From positions 1 through 64,000 of the forward strand of contig NZ_BOLP01000010.1 of assembly GCF_016861695.1 (NCBI RefSeq): 64,000 bases of DNA, given 5' to 3'. Each line of letters starts with the position of its first letter. Position 1 is the stretch's first letter. Both the position numbers and the translations under genes were made by a program. Of this stretch, positions 8,534-17,179 are shown in pieces. A model generated the notes under the pieces. The model saw nothing but the letters and a program-made list of their open reading frames with translations. It had not been told where the DNA came from and did not search any database. Source of the stretch: Levilactobacillus andaensis (lineage in GTDB: Bacteria; Bacillota; Bacilli; Lactobacillales; Lactobacillaceae).

Positions 8534-9937
8534 CTAGCGCTGATTCTCGGAGCCGATGGCAGCTGCCGTGCGACGATCCTTCAAGTACTTGCCAGTGCTT
8601 AAAGCGATTAGCCATAGCACTGACCCAATCAAGGCAATCAGTGTGTCCACTCTAAACAGCAAGACTGCAGCCACCATGATCAAGAACAGTAGGATGGTGT
8701 AGTCACTCAGCGGGAAGAACGGCATGTGGAACCCGTGATCCGTGGCATCTGGTAACGTGGCCTGTTGGCGCTTGTATTTCAGGTGAGCAACCACAATCAA
8801 GCCCCAGATGAAAAGGAAGCAGGTCGTGGCCACACTGGAAACGAACGCGAACACATGACCCGGAATGATAAAGTTTAAGAAGACCGATACGGCAATGACC
8901 ACCGTCGAGAAGCGCAATGCCGGAACGGGAACTTGAGCCCGGGATAATTTACCCATGTGCTTGGCGAATCGCCCTTCGCCCCCATAAGTTAGGGAGAACA
9001 GCATCCGTCCTGTGGTGAAAAGTGAGCTATTGCAGGCCGAGGCTGCCGCCGTCAAGACGACGAAATTGATCACAGCCGCCGCAGATTGAATGCCGACGTT
9101 CTTGAAGACCTGAACGAAGGGACTGCTGGTTGGTGAAATGGCCTGCCACGGGTAAATGCACATTAAGGCGAGCAAGGACCCCAGGTAAAATAGAATGATT
9201 CGCATAGGAATTTCGTTGATGGCCTTAGGAATCACCTTGTTAGGATCGGCCGTTTCGGATGCGGTCATCCCCACCATTTCGATCCCCACGAAACTAAAGA
9301 GAACCATCTGGAAGGACAGGAAGAACCCCTTGGCGCCGTTCGCAAAGAAACCACCACTTGCTAAGTTGGTCACGCTGGCATGTCCAGCCGGCGTTGGGAA
9401 GTGCACGACCACCATGTAGGCCCCCGCTAAAATCAAGGCAATGATGGCCAAAATTTTAATAATAGCAAACCAGAATTCGGTTTCCCCGAAGGCCTTGACC
9501 GTCACGGAGTTCAGTGTGAGCAGAATACCCAGCAGGACTAGTGCCGTGACCCATTGTGGCAACTGGGGGAACCAGAACTGCATGTATTGACCAGCCGCCG
9601 TGACTTCCGCCATGGCAATCGTGATCCAGCAGACCCAGTAGGTCCAGCCGGCAACGAAGCTCATGTTGTCGCCCAAGTACCGTTGAATAAACTCAATGTA
9701 AGAGTGAGCATTCAGGTCGGACAGTAATAGTTCGCCCAGTGCTCGCATAAGCAGGAAACACATGATGCCCGTAATTAGGTAAGCCAGTAAAATAGATGGG
9801 CCCGCTAAATGAATCGATTGGCCGGCACCTAAGAAGAGACCCGTCCCGATTGTACCCCCAAGCGCAATCAGCTGGACGTGGCGACTCTTCAACCCACGGG
9901 ATAATTCTTGGTTGTTATTTGGTTGACTTTCTTTCAT
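8534..9937 (-). CDS. amino acid permease, AAT/APC family
   Basis: Protein of 467 residues with about 12 transmembrane segments. The N-terminal RGLKSRHVQLIALGGTIGTG motif is the APC substrate/cation-binding first helix. It probably imports an amino acid by proton symport; the substrate cannot be told from sequence. The start at 9937 (MKESQ) has AGGGGAG 6 nt upstream; the longer frame starting 20 codons earlier lacks a ribosome binding site. Monocistronic, with its own terminator. Confidence 0.9.
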   Translation of the reverse strand: MKESQPNNNQELSRGLKSRHVQLIALGGTIGTGLFLGAGQSIHLAGPSILLAYLITGIMCFLLMRALGELLLSDLNAHSYIEFIQRYLGDNMSFVAGWTYWVCWITIAMAEVTAAGQYMQFWFPQLPQWVTALVLLGILLTLNSVTVKAFGETEFWFAIIKILAIIALILAGAYMVVVHFPTPAGHASVTNLASGGFFANGAKGFFLSFQMVLFSFVGIEMVGMTASETADPNKVIPKAINEIPMRIILFYLGSLLALMCIYPWQAISPTSSPFVQVFKNVGIQSAAAVINFVVLTAAASACNSSLFTTGRMLFSLTYGGEGRFAKHMGKLSRAQVPVPALRFSTVVIAVSVFLNFIIPGHVFAFVSSVATTCFLFIWGLIVVAHLKYKRQQATLPDATDHGFHMPFFPLSDYTILLFLIMVAAVLLFRVDTLIALIGSVLWLIALSTGKYLKDRRTAAAIGSENQR

Positions 9938-10111
9938 GTTAATCTCCCCTTTGTTGAAATTCATTATACTCGGCGTGTCCCGGAATGCTAGTTCCAACGC
10001 TGGTTAGTTCGCCAAACTAAGCAGCTTGAATCAGCGCGGTTGTCACATCTAATTCACCTATTAAAAAATAAGATGAAATATATTCAACTAAAGAATGCTC
10101 ATAGTGACCGC

Positions 10112-10150
10112 AAAAAAGCAGTCCCCCGCTACTCGCGGCAGAGACTGCTT
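10112..10150 (-). terminator. terminator of ackA
   Basis: Minus strand stem AGCAGTC...GACTGCT with an inner CCGC/GCGG stem, followed by TTTTTT. Confidence 0.85.
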
Positions 10151-10164
10151 CAGCAAACGAATTT

Positions 10165-11361
10165 TTACTTGTCTTGACGTAACCGTTCGATGTCCCGAAC
10201 AATCATTAACTCTTCGTCGGTAGGAATCAACAAGGTCTTGATCTTTGAGCCTTCAACACTCAAATCACGTTCAACCCCACGAATGTCGTTCTTTTCAGGA
10301 TCGACACCGATACCGAAGTAAGACAGCTTGTCAGCAACTTCTTGACGAATCATAATGTCGTTTTCACCAACACCGGCAGTGAAGACGATGGCGTCAGCGC
10401 CACCCAATTCAGCCAGGTAAGAACCAACGTAACGAACGATCCGGTTGATGAACATGTCTCGTGCTAACTTAGCCCGTGGGTTCTTAGCTTGGACCTTTTC
10501 CAAGTCACGCATGTCAGCAGACACACCAGAAACCCCAATCAAACCGGACTTCTTGTTCAAGATGTTGATCATGTCATTAGGCTTGTCGATGTTAAGTTTT
10601 TCCATCAGGTAAGCGACCAATGACGCATCGATATCCCCAGAACGAGTGGCCATTTCGATACCAGCCAGTGGCGTGAAGCCCATTGACGTGTCAAATGATT
10701 TGCCGTCCTTGATAGCAGTAATCGACCCACCAGCACCCAAGTGCATCGTGATCAGCTTCAAGTCTTTCAATGGCTTGCCCAGCATAGCTGCGGCACGGCC
10801 AGCGACGTAACGGTGGCTGGTCCCATGGGCACCATACTTACGAGCACCATACTTTTCGTAGTATTCGTAAGGGATCGCGTACATGTAGTTTTCTTGTGGC
10901 ATGGACGTGTGGAAGGAGGTGTCAAAGACCGCCACGCTCAACACGTTAGGCAAAATCTTCTTGAATGCTTCGATACCCAATGCAGCGGCTGGGTTGTGTA
11001 ATGGCGCGTATTCGGATAAGTCCTTGATTTTTTGGAGAACTTCATCGTCAATGATAGCGGAGTCCTTAAATTCTTGACCCCCGGCAACGACCCGGTGACC
11101 GATACCAGTGATTTCATTGAAGTCCGTGATGATCTTCAACTCAGTCAATTGGTTCAACATCAATTGGATAGCGGCACTGTGATCATTAACGTCTTCATGC
11201 GTTTCGTACTTTTGGCCATTGTTATACTTGATTTCGACCAATGAGTTACCCAAACCGATTCGGTCAATGGCCCCTTCGGCGATAACCTCTTCTGCAGGCA
11301 TTTGGAATAACTTGAACTTTAACGTAGAACTACCGGCGTTAATTGCTAATGATTTTCCCAT
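10165..11361 (-). CDS. ackA: acetate kinase
   Basis: Protein of 398 residues, usual length for the family. It interconverts acetyl phosphate + ADP and acetate + ATP in the last step of acetate formation. Signatures visible are the N-terminal AINAGSSTLKFKLF, the AHGTSHRYVAGRAA segment, HLGAGGS, and VFTAGVGEND. The start at 11361 has AGGAGA upstream; the longer frame reaching 11415 overlaps the preceding methyltransferase gene and has no ribosome binding site. It follows the YtxK-type methyltransferase by 17 bp, a linkage also found in Bacillus. Confidence 0.97.
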   Translation of the reverse strand: MGKSLAINAGSSTLKFKLFQMPAEEVIAEGAIDRIGLGNSLVEIKYNNGQKYETHEDVNDHSAAIQLMLNQLTELKIITDFNEITGIGHRVVAGGQEFKDSAIIDDEVLQKIKDLSEYAPLHNPAAALGIEAFKKILPNVLSVAVFDTSFHTSMPQENYMYAIPYEYYEKYGARKYGAHGTSHRYVAGRAAAMLGKPLKDLKLITMHLGAGGSITAIKDGKSFDTSMGFTPLAGIEMATRSGDIDASLVAYLMEKLNIDKPNDMINILNKKSGLIGVSGVSADMRDLEKVQAKNPRAKLARDMFINRIVRYVGSYLAELGGADAIVFTAGVGENDIMIRQEVADKLSYFGIGVDPEKNDIRGVERDLSVEGSKIKTLLIPTDEELMIVRDIERLRQDK

Positions 11362-11378
11362 GTGGTTTTTTTCTCCTT

Positions 11379-12398
11379 TTATGCACGGTCCGTCAGCAGG
11401 TTCTGTTCTTCCCACTGGACGATTTCCGCAACAAACTTTTGAAACGCTGATTGATTCTTAAATGAAGGGAACTCTCCCAACATCACTTGTTCAACTTGCT
11501 TAGCTCCCGCACCCGGCTTCTGTAAGATCAGAATGGCCTTTTGAGCGTTGGCATTCATGAAAAGCTCACTCGGTAAGTTCAACAAGCCCTGGAAATAGGC
11601 GTTGGTGGGCAACCACTTCAACAGGCCCTTCGCTTCTTCCGTTTGAAAGAGTTGTGAAGGTACCAAGAACACCCCAACACCACCGGGCGTCAGTTGGTTC
11701 ATGGCTTGTTCCAGCAATAAGTGATGGACAAATGAATGACCACTAGCCGCACGAGTTTGATAGTTGGCCGCATTCTCGTCAACCGGGTAATACCCAATTG
11801 GCAGGTCCGCCACGATCAAATCACTCGCTGGCACCAATAACTGTTCCAAAGCATCTTGATGAATTAGCTCGATGGGGAGCCGCTGCAGATCACTTGACGT
11901 CTGGGCGATGGCTAACATCGTATCATCGTTATCCACCCCATACGCATCAATCTTACCAGCAACGACTTCCTTTAGTTGTGATAACACCGCCGTTAGCAAG
12001 TTCCCTGTCCCTACCGTGAGATCCAATAAGGTCAAATGGGACTTGCCCTTTTCCAGCCGCGTTACCAAGTAGCCCATGATGTAAGCAATCGTATCCGGTG
12101 TCAGCTGATGGTTCGCTTGAATCTCGTCGACCCGAATCGCTTTGAGCATCACTAATTGAACTGCTCGTCGCACCGTCTCGGCATCGAAACTTTGCCAATC
12201 GACTTGCGCATACAAATCGGTCAGTTGGGCCACGACCTTGTCGTCGGGACGACCATCTTCCACCTGGACCTGACCATTGAGCAAGTTATCTCCAGTCTCA
12301 ATAAACGCATCTAGGTAAGATGTACTTAGCGCTGCTTGTAAGGTCGTTGTTGACTCATCTAAGACCTTAAATAGCGCTTCAGTCTGTTCTTGTGACAG
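11379..12398 (-). CDS. class I SAM-dependent methyltransferase (YtxK type), CTG start
   Basis: N6-adenine-type methyltransferase fold. DLTVGTGNLLTAV is SAM motif I, and ADLPIGYYP occupies the place of the catalytic (D/N)PP(Y/F) motif but with DLPIGYY. The longest frame with a usual start codon begins at a TTG (12284) and lacks about 38 N-terminal residues. The frame stays open upstream with coding-like sequence (QTEALFKVLDESTTTLQ) as far as a CTG at 12398, which has a perfect AAGGAGG 9 nt upstream. This gives 339 residues, near the family length. The target is unknown. Cotranscribed with ackA. Confidence 0.8.
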   Translation of the reverse strand: MSQEQTEALFKVLDESTTTLQAALSTSYLDAFIETGDNLLNGQVQVEDGRPDDKVVAQLTDLYAQVDWQSFDAETVRRAVQLVMLKAIRVDEIQANHQLTPDTIAYIMGYLVTRLEKGKSHLTLLDLTVGTGNLLTAVLSQLKEVVAGKIDAYGVDNDDTMLAIAQTSSDLQRLPIELIHQDALEQLLVPASDLIVADLPIGYYPVDENAANYQTRAASGHSFVHHLLLEQAMNQLTPGGVGVFLVPSQLFQTEEAKGLLKWLPTNAYFQGLLNLPSELFMNANAQKAILILQKPGAGAKQVEQVMLGEFPSFKNQSAFQKFVAEIVQWEEQNLLTDRA

Positions 12399-12446
12399 CG
12401 CGCTTCGCCTCCTTGTGAAATTCCATGGTACTTGTATCCGCTATCT

Positions 12447-12475
12447 ATACTACCGATTTTTATGGACTTATTCAA
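12447..12475 (-). promoter_or_regulatory. promoter of methyltransferase-ackA operon
   Basis: Minus strand -35 TTGAAT (12470-12475), 17 bp spacer, -10 TAGTAT (12447-12452). Confidence 0.5.
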
Positions 12476-12514
12476 GCAACTTTATGGTTAATCCCCGGCC
12501 AATTCTAAGGGTAA

Positions 12515-12730
12515 TCACCAACTAGACCATTTGTATCGCCCACGAATTTCTCTTTTGATCTGTCGCGTTGTGGCCCGATATTCGGTGGTCAATGCCGCTG
12601 TGGTCTCTTGTTGCCCGGCTTGTCCCACCAAAATCAAGGTCAATAAAAGACTCACGCTCGTCAGAAATAAAAGGGCCCATAAGGTCAAGAACCCTTGACG
12701 CCGCGTAAGTCGACTAGCGTTTCTCGCCAT
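12515..12730 (-). CDS. comGG: competence pseudopilus protein ComGG
   Basis: Small protein of 71 residues with a short basic N-terminus, a type IV pilin-like hydrophobic helix (FLTLWALLFLTSVSLLLTL) and a short polar tail. It has no Glu5 prepilin cleavage signature. Position (last of comG) and shape indicate ComGG; sequence conservation is weak. The ATG at 12730 lies inside the end of comGF (46 bp overlap). A longer in-frame start at 12787 is less likely. Confidence 0.6.
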   Translation of the reverse strand: MARNASRLTRRQGFLTLWALLFLTSVSLLLTLILVGQAGQQETTAALTTEYRATTRQIKREIRGRYKWSSW

Positions 12731-13155
12731 GGCAAATCCCCTTGTTTGAGCCTGAGTTTGACGACACCGTGACCCAGATTTCGCCAATGAATCGCGGTCA
12801 CCTGCCTGAGTAGTGGGTAATAGCCCCGAATGTCAGCAGCCTCCTGTTCCGCATGGCTTCCTGGTATCGTCGCCGTCAATTTTAAAACGCCTTTCTTATC
12901 CAGTAGTACTTTCATTTCCCGCTGCTTTCCTTGCCGATCATGATCCTTAACAACTAAAACATCCCTCGCAGTCCTGACCAATTGATACTTGCCCGGCCGT
13001 TCCAATACCTGGACCGCCTGGAGCCACGCCAAAGAATCTTGCTGCACACCACGAATCAACGTTCGACTGGTCCCCGTTACCAGTAAAAACATCCCCGCTG
13101 TGATCATCAGCGCGAACAACGTCTCAATGAGCGTAAATCCTTGCCGCCTGGTCAT
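12685..13155 (-). CDS. comGF: competence pseudopilin-like protein ComGF
   Basis: Protein of 156 residues. It starts MTRRQGFTLIETLFALMI, a prepilin signal with peptidase cleavage between Gly6 and Phe7 and Glu11 at position +5. The rest is a minor-pilin globular domain. The start codon overlaps the comGE stop by 4 bp (ATGA), indicating translational coupling. Confidence 0.85.
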   Translation of the reverse strand: MTRRQGFTLIETLFALMITAGMFLLVTGTSRTLIRGVQQDSLAWLQAVQVLERPGKYQLVRTARDVLVVKDHDRQGKQREMKVLLDKKGVLKLTATIPGSHAEQEAADIRGYYPLLRQVTAIHWRNLGHGVVKLRLKQGDLPWRETLVDLRGVKGS

Positions 13156-13358
13156 TGCTGCTCTAACCAGCGTTCTAGTAGTCGGTCATGTTGTCGACGA
13201 GCGACCATTAGCGCGTGAGTTTGGCGCTGCGTTTGCGTCTGGGCTGTCATCACGACCTGCTGCACCATGATCACGGTCAGCGCCACAATGCTTAGGGCGA
13301 TGAGTGCATCAGGGAGCGTCCACCCAGACCGGTCGTTGAAACGGTTCATCCTCAACAT
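13152..13358 (-). CDS. comGE: competence pseudopilin-like protein ComGE
   Basis: Short protein of 68 residues with a single hydrophobic helix (TLPDALIALSIVALTVIMV) after a short basic N-terminus, resembling a degenerate prepilin signal with Pro and Asp near the cleavage site. Assigned mainly from its place between comGD and comGF. The ATG at 13358 has GGGGAG about 8 nt upstream. Confidence 0.7.
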   Translation of the reverse strand: MLRMNRFNDRSGWTLPDALIALSIVALTVIMVQQVVMTAQTQTQRQTHALMVARRQHDRLLERWLEQQ

Positions 13359-13773
13359 TGAAGATCACTCCCCCCATTTGAAATGTCTGATAGGTCCACC
13401 GCTTACTAATATGGCTATACCATTCCAGCGTTCGCCCCTGAGCGACACCCGCAGCATCAATATCACCACCCGTGCCGTTCATGCTAATTAGCTCCAATGA
13501 CTGCGGAATCTCTAGGTATTTCAGCCGCTGATGCTTGTGGTATAGCGCCACAAAGTGTTGCTGAGCGTTAAGACTGACGTTGACCGTTGTATGATGGCTC
13601 ATCGCCCACTGACGGCCAGCCGTCCACATCTGCTGCCAGACTGGCCAAAAGGTCCGTTCGGCAGTCAATCGCTGTTGCTGCGTCGATTTAAATCCCACTA
13701 GAACGGTCAATCCGGTCACCATCACTAGGACGAGCAGTGTCTCGTACAACGTAAATCCTCGCCTACTTCCCAT
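13309..13773 (-). CDS. comGD: competence minor pseudopilin ComGD
   Basis: Protein of 154 residues with the prepilin signal MGSRRGFTLYETLLVLVMV (cleavage after Gly6, Glu at +5). It is a minor pilin of the transformation pseudopilus. It overlaps comGC by 11 bp and comGE by 50 bp. Confidence 0.85.
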   Translation of the reverse strand: MGSRRGFTLYETLLVLVMVTGLTVLVGFKSTQQQRLTAERTFWPVWQQMWTAGRQWAMSHHTTVNVSLNAQQHFVALYHKHQRLKYLEIPQSLELISMNGTGGDIDAAGVAQGRTLEWYSHISKRWTYQTFQMGGVIFNVEDEPFQRPVWVDAP

Positions 13774-14086
13774 CTTTGACCTGTCTCACCTCATTCTTAT
13801 CGATGACTAGTCCCTCTGCTTTAGCGCTCTTGACCTGATCAGCGGTCAGATACTTCCCCGTCAACTTGGCGTAGGTCACCTCTGGCGTCTTGTGATTTTC
13901 AGCAACGTAATCGTCGATATACGCCGTGACCTGTCCCTGAACGACCGTGGTCATCGCCCCCCGATGAATCCCTTGGGCCCGTTGGCGTTGCCCATTCAAA
14001 TTCGGCAAAATGATGAGCACGAGTAGTGAAATAATGAATAGAACGATTGTCATTTCGATCAACGTGAATCCCTGGCGTATACGCAT
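13763..14086 (-). CDS. comGC: major competence pseudopilin ComGC
   Basis: Protein of 107 residues, standard size. The prepilin signal MRIRQGFTLIEMTIVLFII is cleaved by ComC after Gly6, exposing an N-methylated Phe with Glu at +5. It polymerises into the DNA-uptake pseudopilus. Its ATG overlaps the comGB stop in TAATG, so the two are coupled. Confidence 0.93.
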   Translation of the reverse strand: MRIRQGFTLIEMTIVLFIISLLVLIILPNLNGQRQRAQGIHRGAMTTVVQGQVTAYIDDYVAENHKTPEVTYAKLTGKYLTADQVKSAKAEGLVIDKNEVRQVKDGK

Positions 14087-15135
14087 TATGTGACCCCCTG
14101 TAGGTTTTGATACATCGGTAATAACAGACTTAAATAAGCCCCTACGATCAGTAGGGCAACGACCCCCAACAACACGGGCTGAACGATCGCCAGTCCCTGC
14201 TCACTGCGGCGGACCAACTCCCGATACTGCAAGTGACTATACGCCGTTAGTTCCCTGGCCAATTGCGTTGTGGTACTCCCCTTTTGCAAGAAAACAATGA
14301 CCTGTGGGGGAATGTACGGTTGTCCTTGTAACCAACCAATTGGTGAATCACCCGCCGACAAGCGCTGAGTCAGCACCACCGCTAACTGATGCAGCAGCGC
14401 TTGCTCCGGCAACTGACCCAGCACCTGCAGCATCTGTTTTACGCTGAGCCCACTGTGGACCATCTGACTTAAATTGAGTGTTAGATAATACGCGTAGTAG
14501 GCCCGAAAAAGGTGCCCCACCACCGGCCAATGCAAGACCCATTTGGCGCGTAATAAACTCGATTGACGGTGCCACCAGCGCCATCCCAACGTGCCAATCA
14601 GCCCCATTAGTAGAGCGCCGCCGACCATGAGATAGGTCCGCCAGCCACTGGTCAGGCCGCCACCATGGCCCAGTTCTCGCTGTAGCTGTGGCAAGATCAC
14701 CACCCGCAACGTCACAAATACCAACGCCATGCTGGCAAGCAGGCCCACCGGATACACTAGCAATTGGTGAAGGCGGCGCCGCTGGGTAGCCATCAACTGT
14801 AACAATGTCGCCGCTTGGTCGAGGGCCGGTGTTAATTCACCATATTTGGTCATCAGTTTCAGTTGAAAGTAGACGTTAGCCTGGAGATATGGTGCCATTA
14901 AGCCGACAAAGTCCGCCCCCGCAGCCAAATGGCGTTCCAAATCAACCACCTCATTTGGCAAACTGTTGCCTACGACACAAATAAAATGCACCGCCTGTTT
15001 CAACGAAAAACCGCTCTGGAGTTGATCCGCTAAGAGGCGGCAGAACTGGGCCTGTTGCGCCAAGGACCACCTATCCCGCCCGAAAAGACTGTCGCGTTGC
15101 TGCTGTAATCGTTCCCGCATGAACTGCTTGATCAA
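14086..15135 (-). CDS. comGB: competence pilus assembly membrane platform ComGB
   Basis: Protein of 349 residues of the type II secretion GspF/PilC family, with membrane segments near residues 130-150, 165-190 and 320-345. It anchors pseudopilus assembly driven by ComGA. The chosen start is TTG at 15135, with GGGTGG 10 nt upstream; the first ATG (15120) has no clear ribosome binding site. It overlaps the comGA 3' end by 65 bp. Confidence 0.9.
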   Translation of the reverse strand: MIKQFMRERLQQQRDSLFGRDRWSLAQQAQFCRLLADQLQSGFSLKQAVHFICVVGNSLPNEVVDLERHLAAGADFVGLMAPYLQANVYFQLKLMTKYGELTPALDQAATLLQLMATQRRRLHQLLVYPVGLLASMALVFVTLRVVILPQLQRELGHGGGLTSGWRTYLMVGGALLMGLIGTLGWRWWHRQSSLLRAKWVLHWPVVGHLFRAYYAYYLTLNLSQMVHSGLSVKQMLQVLGQLPEQALLHQLAVVLTQRLSAGDSPIGWLQGQPYIPPQVIVFLQKGSTTTQLARELTAYSHLQYRELVRRSEQGLAIVQPVLLGVVALLIVGAYLSLLLPMYQNLQGVT

Positions 15136-16039
15136 GAGTTTGTCGCCACCCTTCCGTTGTCTGACTGGCCGCGTCCCAAATCGTTTCTTCGGTTAAAATA
15201 TCCAATAAGACGGCCGGTGGCTGCGCGACTCGTGGAATCAGTCGCTGATAGCAGGCCGCCGTGAGCACCTGCTGGAGCTGCTGCAGGGAAACGCCCAATT
15301 CTAGCAATCGTGCAACCGTTCCGGCGGCACTCCGCGCATGAACGGTCGTCAAGACTAAATGACCACTTAACGCCGCACGAATAGCCGCCTGAGCCGTCAC
15401 CTGGTCGCGAATCTCGCCAATAATAAAGACGTCCGGCCGATGGCGTAACCCTACCTTGATCAAGTCGGCGTAAGTCATCCCCGCCGCCGGATTGACCTGC
15501 AGTTGAATGAACCGCGATTCTTTAATTTCGACCGGGTCTTCAATCGCCAAAACCAGAGCGGTTGTACTTAAGCGACTCGCCGTGGCGTACATGGTCGTGG
15601 TCTTGCCTGCTCCAGTGGGTCCCGCGAACACCATGAGGCCTCGTTGTCCTGCTAATTGGGTCAAGGTCACTGCCTGTTGTGGCACCAAATAGGCCGCCTG
15701 GGTCGCCGTATACGGATAGATCAGTCGAATCACCAAGGATTCTTGCCCGGCATAGTCGCCCACCGTGGAGAATCGTAGCTCCACTGGCAACTGCTCATGT
15801 GTCCAAGTCAATGCCCCCACCTGTGGCCGTCGGTTCTCACTAACGGCCATGTCCGCATGAAATTTAAAGTAGGTCATCACTTGCAGCCCCGTTGCCAGCG
15901 GGATTGTTTGCCAAACGGATACCACCTGCAATCGCCGAAAACGAATCTGATACCCCGCTTGGTGCGGAATCACATAAATGTCACTGACTTGCTGACCAAT
16001 CGCCTGTGCTAATAATTTTTCAATAAATGGTTTAATCAC
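15071..16039 (-). CDS. comGA: competence pilus assembly ATPase ComGA
   Basis: Protein of 322 residues, a GspE/PilB-type secretion ATPase. It has a Walker A motif GPTGAGKTTT, an Asp box (AIEDPVEI), a Walker B region (HRPDVFIIGEIRD) and a His box (HLVLTTVHA). It powers assembly of the DNA-uptake pseudopilus on the cytoplasmic face. GTG start with GGAGG 8 nt upstream. It leads a complete seven-gene comG operon. A box shared with the cinA promoter lies 25 nt upstream (16065-16080). Confidence 0.95.
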   Translation of the reverse strand: MIKPFIEKLLAQAIGQQVSDIYVIPHQAGYQIRFRRLQVVSVWQTIPLATGLQVMTYFKFHADMAVSENRRPQVGALTWTHEQLPVELRFSTVGDYAGQESLVIRLIYPYTATQAAYLVPQQAVTLTQLAGQRGLMVFAGPTGAGKTTTMYATASRLSTTALVLAIEDPVEIKESRFIQLQVNPAAGMTYADLIKVGLRHRPDVFIIGEIRDQVTAQAAIRAALSGHLVLTTVHARSAAGTVARLLELGVSLQQLQQVLTAACYQRLIPRVAQPPAVLLDILTEETIWDAASQTTEGWRQTLDQAVHAGTITAATRQSFRAG

Positions 16040-16064
16040 CTTCGCTACCTCCCTCGTCGCTTTA

Positions 16065-16080
16065 AGTTAACTCCGTAAAA
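16065..16080 (-). promoter_or_regulatory. candidate competence box upstream of comGA
   Basis: Minus strand TTTTACGGAGTTAACT, 25 nt before the comGA start codon. The same 16-mer with one mismatch is found 24 nt before cinA (60903-60918). The core partly resembles the streptococcal ComX box (TTACG-ATA). Confidence 0.55.
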
Positions 16081-16118
16081 GAACGCCGGATATTTTATTT
16101 TTTCGAAAAAAATTGGCA

Positions 16119-16150
16119 AAAAAAAAGAAGACCCCCGGAGGAATCTTCTT
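16119..16150 (-). terminator. terminator of yebC
   Basis: Minus strand AAGAAGATTCC/GGGGGTCTTCTT hairpin followed by a run of T. Confidence 0.85.
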
Positions 16151-16159
16151 TCGGAACTA

Positions 16160-16897
16160 CTATTCAACGTTTTCAGGTAAAACGGCAGCTTCATAAATAT
16201 CGGAAACGTCATCGTTGTCTTCAAGTTCTTCAATCAGACCTTGGTATTGAGAAGCCTTGGCTTCTGGCACCTCAGTCGTGTTTTGTGGGAACATCCGAAC
16301 TTCAGCAGTATCTAACTTGTAACCCTTAGCTTGTAAGGCATCACGCGTACTGATCTCACTGGTTGAGTCCGTGTAGATTTTGAATTCGTCGTCCGTGGTT
16401 TCCATGTCGTCCGCCCCGGCGTCTAAAGCATCCATCAACATCGTATCTTCATCCGTATCCAAGCCATCACGTAAGATTACAATGTAACCCTTCCGATCAA
16501 ACATGTAGGAAACGGAACCTGCTGCACCTAATGCGCCACCATGATGCGTGAAGGCAGAACGAACAGCCGCAGCCGTCCGGTTCTTGTTATCCGTTAAGGC
16601 AGCAACCATGATTGCTGTCCCGGCTGGACCGTAGCCTTCGTAGGTAATTTCTTCGAACTTGGCGCCACCAAGACCAGAAGCTTTATCTAAAGCCCGCTTG
16701 ATGTTGTCTTTAGGCATGTTAGCTGCCCGCGCCTTGTCCATTTCCAAACGAAGTTGAGGGTTACCGTCGGGATCAGGACCACCTGCTTTTGCAGCTTGGT
16801 ACAAATCACGTGAGATTTTTTGGAAGATTTTTCCACGTTTTGCATCCTGAGCATTTTTCCGGCCCTGGATGTTATGCCATTTAGAATGTCCTGACAT
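16160..16897 (-). CDS. YebC/PmpR family protein
   Basis: Protein of 245 residues, family length, beginning [20 protein letters not shown] with the conserved acidic C-terminal domains. Members have been described as DNA-binding transcriptional regulators and, more recently, as factors relieving ribosome stalling at proline-rich stretches. ATG after AGGAG. It has its own terminator and lies immediately upstream of comG. Confidence 0.93.
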   Translation of the reverse strand: MSGHSKWHNIQGRKNAQDAKRGKIFQKISRDLYQAAKAGGPDPDGNPQLRLEMDKARAANMPKDNIKRALDKASGLGGAKFEEITYEGYGPAGTAIMVAALTDNKNRTAAAVRSAFTHHGGALGAAGSVSYMFDRKGYIVILRDGLDTDEDTMLMDALDAGADDMETTDDEFKIYTDSTSEISTRDALQAKGYKLDTAEVRMFPQNTTEVPEAKASQYQGLIEELEDNDDVSDIYEAAVLPENVE

Positions 16898-17083
16898 CGT
16901 AACTCCTCTTTTCTAAAATTTTTTTAGATATCCGTATAAAACAGACACTATACATGTTAGCACTTACTTTCAATTCATTCAATTGGCTAGCTTGAAAATT
17001 CTGATATTCAGCATAAAATGTATATTAATTCTGTCGATTACCGGATACCAAGGGATTTAGCCATTGTTTAATCGAATATTTCA

Positions 17084-17123
17084 TGTATAAAAGTCGTATT
17101 TTTAAAATAATCCTTGTATAAAA
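17084..17123 (+). promoter_or_regulatory. repeated TGTATAAAA motif upstream of the ABC transporter
   Basis: TGTATAAAA occurs at 17084-17092 and 17115-17123, 31 bp apart (about three helical turns), and CGTATAAAA at 16933-16941. The second copy overlaps the -35. It could be an operator pair, for example an ArgR-like AT-rich box, but no regulator can be named with certainty. Confidence 0.3.
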
Positions 17124-17142
17124 ACACAATTGCCACTATAAT
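17114..17142 (+). promoter_or_regulatory. promoter of amino acid ABC transporter operon
   Basis: -35 TTGTAT (17114-17119), 17 bp spacer, -10 TATAAT (17137-17142), 37 bp before the start codon. Confidence 0.7.
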
Positions 17143-17179
17143 CAAGGGCAACAACTTATATAGATAGAGGAGTCAGGAT

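Noticed and set aside
10017-10202. 61-codon minus-strand open frame after ackA
   Set aside because: Overlaps the ackA 3' end and terminator; no ribosome binding site.
16045-16233. Small minus-strand frame between yebC and comGA
   Set aside because: Overlaps the yebC 3' end and its terminator in another frame; composition not protein-like.
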